From Polytrichum commune (taxonomy: Eukaryota > Streptophyta > Polytrichopsida > Polytrichales > Polytrichaceae), in contig OX485804.1 in NCBI GenBank assembly GCA_950295325.1, positions 54,498,001 through 54,562,000 on the forward strand: a stretch of 64,000 nt of DNA, in the 5' to 3' direction. Positions 57,447 to 64,000 of this stretch are shown piece by piece. Both the position numbers and the translations under genes were made by a program. The notes below the pieces were generated by a model, which did no database searches, was not told the DNA's origin, and saw only the letters and a program-made list of their open reading frames with translations. Every line of letters begins with the position of its first letter. Position 1 is the stretch's first letter.

Positions 57447-60400
57447 ATGCAAGGTAGGACTCGCTCACAAAAACCAAGTTTGATAGTAGGACTAGAGAAA
57501 TCTACTCGAAAGAGGCGGTCCTCTAAAATCAGTGATAGATTAGAACAAGATAATGTTAGAATAGAGAGTTGTTTGAACGTCGAACCTAGGACTAGGTCAA
57601 TTCTAGACACCTTAGAACTTGGAGCTCAACTTGAAGAGGAGATCACTCCCTCCAAATTGAGTGGTGAAACTTCTTCGGAAAATTACACACTTAGAGAAGA
57701 ATTCCCGGTAGAAGTTGATAGGGGATTGTTGAATAGTTCACCGGTCACCATGGCCGAGGAACGGGGGATGGATCCACCACCCATACCCCCAATTCCGCCC
57801 ATACCTCCTATACCTCCAATAGACCCATTGGTTAGGCCAAGAGGCCTACCAATTGTGGTTCCACAAAATTTAGCGGCGATGGATATGCCATCTCATCTCC
57901 CTAAATTTTATGGGACCAAGGATGAGGACCCCTCTCGGCACATGGAACGGTATATCGAACGGTTGGCTAGCTTCCTCATAACCGACCCGGGTTATTGGTT
58001 AGTGTGGTTTCCTACCACTCTAGAGGGGGAAGCCTATGAATGGTATCGGGATCATGCCGAGGGACATTTTAGGGGATGGGAACAATTACAAAGGGAGTTT
58101 CTTAACGAATTTAGGCCGGAAGTGGGTCAAAGTACCGCATTAAGGGCATTGTCGTCATTGAAGCAAGGAAGGGAGGAAGAAATTTCGGCTTACATTAGGA
58201 GGTTTGATTTAGTGTGCACTAGATTTGTGGGTACCATGCTCAACGACGACACGCTAAAGCAATTTTTCATTCAAGGGTTTTTTAAGTCCGGAACTATTAG
58301 GGGTGTTCTAGAAAGGAATCCCTTGACCTTGGCGGATGCCAAGCGTGCGGCTAGAGATATTGAAAACTTGGATAAAGATCACGAAAGGCTATGGAGAAGG
58401 GAGGATGAATTGATCCCACAATTCATCCCCATACGCCCTAGGGTGGTAGCGGTAGAACCCGCTAAGTATGAGAACCAAATTCCATATGCCATTGTGGACA
58501 CCGGTCCCCGACCCTTAGCGGTTAGGGAACCGGCACCTCTTTTGGCACTACCGGCCCCTAGAACGGATCCACACTTGGAGGAGGTTGAGAGAAGACTAGG
58601 TGCTAGCCAACTAGAATTCCAAGAGGCTATGATAAAACAAATGCAAAGCCTCACGGATCAAATGTCATTAATGATCCGGAGTCAACAACCGGGGCCTCCA
58701 CCCCCATTTGAGTCGGGTAGGCATTCTTCCGGATTATGGTGTGTCCAATGTGGCCAACCGGGCCACACGCGTCAATTTTGTAGAAGTGGACAAAACCGTG
58801 ACCAAAGAGGAAACGGTAACCCACCTCAACAAAATCAACGAGGTCAAGCGCCACCTCACTATGGAAATGGAAGCAATAGAGGACCACAACCTAGAGGGCA
58901 AGGTGGCCAAAATTTAGAGAAGAAGGAATTTCATCCCTTTTGTGGAAGGTGGCACGCTCAAGGACAATGTTGGTCCGAAGGTCAAGAGTTTAATTGTAGC
59001 AATTGTGGAGGAAGTCATCCCTCGGATACGTGTCGCCAACCGGACAAAATAATTAATGTCCCTTACCCGGTGGCTAATCCACAACAACAAGCAAGGGATA
59101 ATATGCGAGGTGCTAGGCCACAAGGAGTACCGGCCAATGAACTTAGGCCACCTAACTTATACTATGACCATAGTAATGCTAGGCAAACTTTTCATCCACC
59201 GGCGGGCTTGCAAACTACAACCGGTTACATTCCAATACAAAATAGACAAGGAGTTCCACCTAATGGTAGTAACGGGAGACAAGCGCCTCCAACGGATCCG
59301 GGACCATCTAACTCCCAAGATGTTAGGTTCATGGATGGAGTGTTGGAGGCCACATGTGATGACATGCTTCCTCTCCCAACGAGAATTGGAGAGGAGCAAA
59401 GTCAATGGCCTCCTCACACCAATGCTATTACATATGAGTTAGTGAAGGGTAAGGGTGTGGTTGAAGAAGCACCTGCACTAGCGGTAACTACTAGGGCTAG
59501 GAGAGGGGATGCCCCGTTGGAGGTAGGAATAGGAGAGCAAGGAAATTACTCTTCGGATGAAGAGATTAATCTCTCCGAGTTGGATAGGGTAGCTAGAAGA
59601 GCTACTAAGGATGTGGAGAGGGAAAATATAATTTTACAAGATAGGGAGAGGACTAATGCGGTACATGACTTGGATAATAGCGATGTGGGTGAATGGGAAG
59701 GACCGGGGGTTCCCGTAGACGAATTCGACGTAGTGGGTAATTCTAAGGTGGAAAGATCTACCGGGTACGACTTGTGGGCGGACCTTAGTACACTCAAGGC
59801 GGATATTACTTTCGGCCAACTATTGGAAATTTCACCCACGGCAAGGAAAACATTAAAGGAGGGAATGCCGGTACACAAGAGGATGAGGAAGGTGAAAGCT
59901 AAAATAGCCGCTAGGATCCAATCACAAGGTGGAAGAGACGTGAAAGCTATAGAAATAGAAGTTGTTATAGTAGATAAGGTGGTTCCTAATGTGCTAGTCG
60001 ACGGAGGGAGTAGTCTAAATATACTACCGGAGGATACTATGAAAAAATTGGGACTTGGACTCACGGGGCCTTCACCTTTGGTCATAAATATGGCAAATCA
60101 AAGTTCGACTACGCCTTTGGGGATGATCAAGGATTGTAGAATGACTACGGGAGGTGAGGAGTACTTGGTCACCTTCCATGTCATTAAAATGCACTCCAAC
60201 AAGGACACCTTCCCCATTTTGCTAGGTAGGCCTTGGTTGCGGATGGCGAATGCTATGGTCAATTGGGGTGGACCTAAACCATCCATCACTTATGGTCCGG
60301 AGGGTAATAGGGTCATAGTGTCCATTGGTTCATTAGAAGGATGGATGAAGAAGGAGATGTATTTGCCATTGGAGAAGGAAATTGATGACTTAAACGAGAA

Positions 60401-63380
60401 TGAGATTGGCAAGGCATTGGTGGGAGTCGTCCATCCCGAAGGTCAAAGGGTTGTTATAGATTCGGGCTCGGGAAGTCTAGGTCCTAATTTTTACAATTAT
60501 GGGGATAATGGGGATTATGCCCAATGGCTAAGGGAGTACCCCGAGTCCGAGGTTGATGTAATGGTTACATTTCACCAAGTAGGCTTAGGGAGTGAATTTC
60601 CTAGTGTTAGTTTAGGAGAGGGCTCATTGTTGGAGCCATGTGAGGTGCTCACCGAGGAAGAGTGGGTTAGCGGTGGGTTAACACCTTGGGTAGATGACGT
60701 GGAAGAGGGTGAGGTTAGTTTAATTCATGTAGATGGGACTCAAGAGGAGGATGTGATTATTGAGTCATCGAAATTGGAGGAGCCTTTACATTTCAAGACC
60801 ACGTCTACGGGGATAGTTGTAGGTCAAGATGTGAAAGATTACCCCAATGTGCCTTCCGATTGGTATCGGAACAAAGAGGAACAAGCACATGTGTCGGAAG
60901 CGGATTGGCGGTACGTGGATGTGAAATTAAAGAATGGAAAAACCCGACAAATGAAGATGGGCTCCAAATTGGGGGAGAAAGAGGTTAGGGAGTATAGCAA
61001 TTTGGTGGATGAGTTTAGTGATACTTTTGCATGGTCCTACGATGAGCTTAAGGGAATTCCTAGGGAAATGGTAGAGCACCGGATTCCTTTAATTCCGGGG
61101 GCGAGGCCAATTAGACAAAAGGAGAGGAGGATGAATCCTCAATTGCAATTGTTGGTGAAAGCGGAATTGGAAAGGTTATTGAAGGCCGGGTTTATCAAGC
61201 CGGTGGAAATCACGGATTGGGTTTCTCCTATGGTCTTAGTAAAGAAAAAAAATGGGAAATTAAGGGTTTGTGTCGACTATAGGAAATTGAATTCGTGCAC
61301 ACAAAAGGATCACTTCCCCTTACCTTTTATCACCTTGTTGCTTGAGGAGGTTGGAGGTCATTCGCGATATACCTTTATGGATGGGTATGCGGGTTATAAT
61401 CAAATTTCCATAGCCCTCCAAGATATCCATAAAACGGCTTTTACTACACCTTGGGGTACTTTTGTGTGGGTAGTGATGCCATTTGGGTTATGTAATGCCC
61501 CGGCTACTTTCCAACGATTAGTAATGTATATCTTCACCGACTTGTTGTTCAAATCCATGACCGTCTTTGTGGACGATTTTAGCACACAAAGTAATGTGGA
61601 TGATCACCTACATTGTGTTAGGGAGGCATTGGTTAGGTGTAGGAAGATGAGGTTAGCATTGAACCCGGATAAGACATTTTTGGGAGTGAATAAGGGAGTG
61701 TTGTTGGGTTATGTTGTTAGTGAGAAAGGTAGAGAACCCAATCCGGATAAGATTGCGGCCATAAGCGACTTGGCAACTCCAACCAATTCCAAGGGGATCT
61801 CTAAGTTGTTAGGACATGTGGGATGGTACCGGGAACTTATTCCTAATTTTTCAAAGATAGCGGTGCCCATTACCCATTTGCTCAAAAAGGATGTCAAATT
61901 CGAGTGGACGGATGCTTGTCAAAAAGCCTTTGAGGAATTGCGGGATAGGTTGAGCACCTATCCGGTGTTGATACCACCCAATTGGGGTAAACCTTTTCAC
62001 GTCTATTGTGATGCTAGTAATGTGGCAATAGGGAGTGCGCTTTGTCAAGCAACGGGAGAAAAAGAGAAGGATCAACCTATAGCTTATGCGAGTAAGCAAT
62101 TGACCCCCGCCGAAAGAAACTACTCTACAACGGAGAGGGAGTGCCTAGCCATGGTGTTTTCCGTTAAAAAGTTTAGGCATTACCTCATGTGCAACCCGGT
62201 TGTATTTTTTGTTGACCACATGGCTATCAAGTATCTAATTAACAAGGCGGAGTTAAGTGGTAGGTTAGCTAGGTGGGTTTTGTTATTAGAAGAATTCGAC
62301 TACACGGTGGAATATAAACCGGGTCGTATGCATTTACAAGCGGACCACTTGTCTAGGTTGTCGGAGGAGATAGGAAAAAATCCGGTAAATGATATGTTAG
62401 TAGATGATAGCCTCTTTGTGGTCACTTCTACACCGGAGTGGTATGCGGGCATAGTGGAATTTCTAACAACCCACAAGTTGCCCAAAGAGTGGACAAAAGA
62501 AGAGAGAAGGAAGGTGAGGGTAAATAGTAGGCAATTTGTTGTAGTGGGCCATAGGTTGTTTAGAAGGGGGTCCGATGGTATTTTACGACGATGCGTGTCA
62601 AAAACGGAGGTTGAAGCGATTTTAATCGCTTGCCACGATAGCGCTTGCGGCGGTCACTTCTCGGGTCAACTCACCGGGCAAAAAATACTTAGAGCGGGCT
62701 ACTTTTGGCCTACACTATTTAAGGACGCCCATGACTATGTAAGGAAATGCGACGCTTGCCAACGGTATGCCCGAGACGACCTTAGAATGGAGATGCCTTT
62801 ACATGTATCATTACCCTTAATTCCTTTCGAAAAATGGGGCATCGACTATGTGGGTGAGGTCCATCCCCAATCTTCAAAAGGAATGAAATATATTGTGGTG
62901 GCAACCGAGTACCTCACCAAGTGGGCGGAAGCCAAAGCGGTGAAGACCGACACGGCGGAACACGCGGCAACATTTATGTACGAAAACATAATTTCGCGGT
63001 TCGGGGTGCCGAAGATCCTAGTAAGCGATAGGGGTACTCACTTTTTGAATGACTTGATTCGAGAGATGACAGAGAAATTTAAAATTGATCACCGGAAGAC
63101 TACTCCCTACCACCCACAAACCAATGGACAAACGGAAAGGGTTAACGGAATTTTGGTGAGTATACTACGCAAGACGGTTATAGACTCGAAGCGGGATTGG
63201 GATACGAAACTAACGGCGGCACTTTGGGCATACCGTACAACCTATAAGGTAACTACGCGTGCTACACCATTTTCCTTAGTCTATGGTCTTGAAGCGACAC
63301 TACCAATCGAATATGAAGTCGAGTCACTTAGGGTGGCCGTGAGTACGAGACTTACCGAAAGTCAATCCTTACGAAATTGA
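57447..63380 (+). CDS. Gag-pol polyprotein of element D (1977 codons to an in-frame TGA)
   Basis: Gag core about residues 150-290 (TLEGEAYEWY near 187). Proline-rich run near 112-130 (PPIPPIPP). CCHC knuckle at about 431-446 (CVQCGQPGHTRQFC) and a second Cys/His-rich stretch about 498-530. Protease motif LVDGGSSLNIL near 849-859. RT about 1210-1400 with CVDYRKLN, DGYAGYNQI, MPFGLCNAPATFQ and a VFVDDF catalytic box near 1373-1377. RNase H from YCDAS near 1520. Integrase HHCC finger about 1728-1772 (GGHF, CDACQ), catalytic Asp near 1799, Asp 1861 (SDRGTHF) and Glu 1897 (NGQTERVNG), 35 residues apart. All catalytic residues are present. The frame ends at TGA 63378-63380, before the integrase GPY/F module. 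Confidence 0.95.
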   Translation: MQGRTRSQKPSLIVGLEKSTRKRRSSKISDRLEQDNVRIESCLNVEPRTRSILDTLELGAQLEEEITPSKLSGETSSENYTLREEFPVEVDRGLLNSSPVTMAEERGMDPPPIPPIPPIPPIPPIDPLVRPRGLPIVVPQNLAAMDMPSHLPKFYGTKDEDPSRHMERYIERLASFLITDPGYWLVWFPTTLEGEAYEWYRDHAEGHFRGWEQLQREFLNEFRPEVGQSTALRALSSLKQGREEEISAYIRRFDLVCTRFVGTMLNDDTLKQFFIQGFFKSGTIRGVLERNPLTLADAKRAARDIENLDKDHERLWRREDELIPQFIPIRPRVVAVEPAKYENQIPYAIVDTGPRPLAVREPAPLLALPAPRTDPHLEEVERRLGASQLEFQEAMIKQMQSLTDQMSLMIRSQQPGPPPPFESGRHSSGLWCVQCGQPGHTRQFCRSGQNRDQRGNGNPPQQNQRGQAPPHYGNGSNRGPQPRGQGGQNLEKKEFHPFCGRWHAQGQCWSEGQEFNCSNCGGSHPSDTCRQPDKIINVPYPVANPQQQARDNMRGARPQGVPANELRPPNLYYDHSNARQTFHPPAGLQTTTGYIPIQNRQGVPPNGSNGRQAPPTDPGPSNSQDVRFMDGVLEATCDDMLPLPTRIGEEQSQWPPHTNAITYELVKGKGVVEEAPALAVTTRARRGDAPLEVGIGEQGNYSSDEEINLSELDRVARRATKDVERENIILQDRERTNAVHDLDNSDVGEWEGPGVPVDEFDVVGNSKVERSTGYDLWADLSTLKADITFGQLLEISPTARKTLKEGMPVHKRMRKVKAKIAARIQSQGGRDVKAIEIEVVIVDKVVPNVLVDGGSSLNILPEDTMKKLGLGLTGPSPLVINMANQSSTTPLGMIKDCRMTTGGEEYLVTFHVIKMHSNKDTFPILLGRPWLRMANAMVNWGGPKPSITYGPEGNRVIVSIGSLEGWMKKEMYLPLEKEIDDLNENEIGKALVGVVHPEGQRVVIDSGSGSLGPNFYNYGDNGDYAQWLREYPESEVDVMVTFHQVGLGSEFPSVSLGEGSLLEPCEVLTEEEWVSGGLTPWVDDVEEGEVSLIHVDGTQEEDVIIESSKLEEPLHFKTTSTGIVVGQDVKDYPNVPSDWYRNKEEQAHVSEADWRYVDVKLKNGKTRQMKMGSKLGEKEVREYSNLVDEFSDTFAWSYDELKGIPREMVEHRIPLIPGARPIRQKERRMNPQLQLLVKAELERLLKAGFIKPVEITDWVSPMVLVKKKNGKLRVCVDYRKLNSCTQKDHFPLPFITLLLEEVGGHSRYTFMDGYAGYNQISIALQDIHKTAFTTPWGTFVWVVMPFGLCNAPATFQRLVMYIFTDLLFKSMTVFVDDFSTQSNVDDHLHCVREALVRCRKMRLALNPDKTFLGVNKGVLLGYVVSEKGREPNPDKIAAISDLATPTNSKGISKLLGHVGWYRELIPNFSKIAVPITHLLKKDVKFEWTDACQKAFEELRDRLSTYPVLIPPNWGKPFHVYCDASNVAIGSALCQATGEKEKDQPIAYASKQLTPAERNYSTTERECLAMVFSVKKFRHYLMCNPVVFFVDHMAIKYLINKAELSGRLARWVLLLEEFDYTVEYKPGRMHLQADHLSRLSEEIGKNPVNDMLVDDSLFVVTSTPEWYAGIVEFLTTHKLPKEWTKEERRKVRVNSRQFVVVGHRLFRRGSDGILRRCVSKTEVEAILIACHDSACGGHFSGQLTGQKILRAGYFWPTLFKDAHDYVRKCDACQRYARDDLRMEMPLHVSLPLIPFEKWGIDYVGEVHPQSSKGMKYIVVATEYLTKWAEAKAVKTDTAEHAATFMYENIISRFGVPKILVSDRGTHFLNDLIREMTEKFKIDHRKTTPYHPQTNGQTERVNGILVSILRKTVIDSKRDWDTKLTAALWAYRTTYKVTTRATPFSLVYGLEATLPIEYEVESLRVAVSTRLTESQSLRN

Positions 63381-63686
63381 CTAACCGATTTGGAAGCACT
63401 TGACGAAGGGAGGAGAATGGCGGCTCAACATATTGAGGCAATCCAAAGAAGGAGAAAGATTACTTTCGACAAACGACATAAGAGAAGGGCCCTAACACCG
63501 GGAATGATGGTCATGATTCAAGACGCACGAAAGCTTGAATTTCCGGCGAAATTCAATGCGGTATGGTTAGGACCTTACCTTGTCTATGAGGTCTTTCCTA
63601 ATAATTCAATTCAATTGGAAACGTTGAATGGTGAGCTCTTTCCTACCCGTACATCGGGAAGTAGATGTAAGGAGTACCGAGCTTGA
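63381..63686 (+). pseudogene. C-terminal integrase tail of element D, in frame after the stop
   Basis: The same frame continues without interruption for about 101 codons: LDEGRRMAA, a basic stretch, then the GPY/F-type module with WLGPYLVYEV and a natural TGA after EYRA. It belongs to the polyprotein and is cut off only by the single TGA at 63378. No independent ATG start is near its beginning. Confidence 0.9.
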
Positions 63687-63747
63687 CTAGGCAACTTACC
63701 CTTGGAGCAAGAGATGTTTGGATTCATCCCCTGATGGTCGCCAATTA

Positions 63748-64000
63748 TGTGAGCCCAAAAGGGTGCCCACATTTAGTCTTAGACCCTTGAAACGTTAGTT
63801 GATGCACTTTGAAGTAGCATGTTACTTCACAAAAATATAAAAAGAGTGAAATGTTAGTCTTAGAAGTACCATGTTGTAAGAGGCTAGGATGTGAGTTGTT
63901 ATTGTGTTTTTACCTTCGGAAGGATTTGAGTGAATGAGGATAGGTAAGGAGAACTTGGATTGAGTAGTTAGTGAGTAGGCTAGTACAAATGGATGGAGAC
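63748..64000 (+). repeat. Start of the 3' LTR of element D
   Basis: 253 bp, identical to 54548-54800, running off the window. The 61 bp between the end of the polyprotein and this LTR hold no obvious long polypurine tract. Confidence 0.95.

Larger units (their letters stand above)
54548..64000 (+). mobile_element. Ty3/gypsy element D, young, non-chromovirus, 3' LTR truncated by the window
   Basis: 5' LTR 54548-56556, primer-binding site from 56561, gag-pol 57447-63686 with one internal stop, 3' LTR from 63748. Domain order is gag, zinc knuckle, protease, RT, RNase H, integrase, as in Ty3/gypsy. No chromodomain follows the integrase. The RT block with KDHFPLPFI and DGYAGYNQI and the DGGS protease resemble Athila/Tat-type (OTA) elements. 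The 253 comparable LTR bases are identical. Confidence 0.93.

Noticed and set aside
58379-59442. Additional frames on both strands inside the gag-pol region of element D
   Set aside because: They are shadows of the 1977-codon polyprotein, which has the recognisable domains.

Overview
The window looks like land-plant nuclear DNA. It is AT-rich and gene-poor, with two long single-exon protein genes of plant type (a type II membrane protein and an AP2/ERF-domain protein), a SWIM-finger fragment, and a large mass of LTR retrotransposons, solo LTRs and inverted-repeat DNA elements. The species cannot be named from the sequence. A seed-free lineage is plausible because of the odd AP2 protein, the piggyBac relic and the SWIM gene, but this is inference. 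No rRNA, tRNA, CRISPR or bacterial-type operon was seen.

Layout. 1-2.5 kb: leader and CDS of a 627-aa membrane protein with a glycosyltransferase-like lumenal part. 2.5-25.9 kb: mostly decayed intergenic DNA with a C-rich minisatellite (4.9-5.2 kb), a large inverted-repeat element carrying a second inserted element (6.5-8.8 kb), a relic retroelement (15.5 kb), a solo LTR (17.1-18.7 kb), a short DNA transposon with septamer arrays (20.1-20.7 kb) and a piggyBac transposase pseudogene (about 22.2-23.6 kb). 25.9-28.5 kb, minus strand: an 863-aa AP2/ERF protein with an unusual N-terminus and three long internal repeats. 29-42 kb: TIR elements, a second solo LTR with a perfect 5-bp target duplication, further LTR pieces of the same superfamily, and a 155-aa unknown ORF convergent with a SWIM-finger gene fragment.

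42.7-64 kb is one nested transposon complex with a readable order of events. Chromovirus copy A (minus strand) landed next to or inside the SWIM gene. A second LTR of the same family (now solo LTR C, duplication AACTT) and a full chromovirus copy B (plus strand) then inserted into A. Finally a different Ty3/gypsy element D, with about 2-kb LTRs, inserted 103 bp into the 3' LTR of B. D is nearly intact: 1977 codons of gag-pol, one in-frame TGA, then 98 more codons. The 253 bases of its two LTRs that can be compared are identical, so it is young.

The most interesting signal is that chromovirus copies A and B share the same deletion of the reverse-transcriptase catalytic core, the same two TAG codons in the integrase frame and the same TGA in the chromodomain. 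Their common parent was therefore already unable to make its own RT, yet copies kept spreading. This suggests a non-autonomous family moved in trans. Their LTRs also carry a row of hairpin-forming inverted repeats, one of which shows a compensatory base-pair change between copies.
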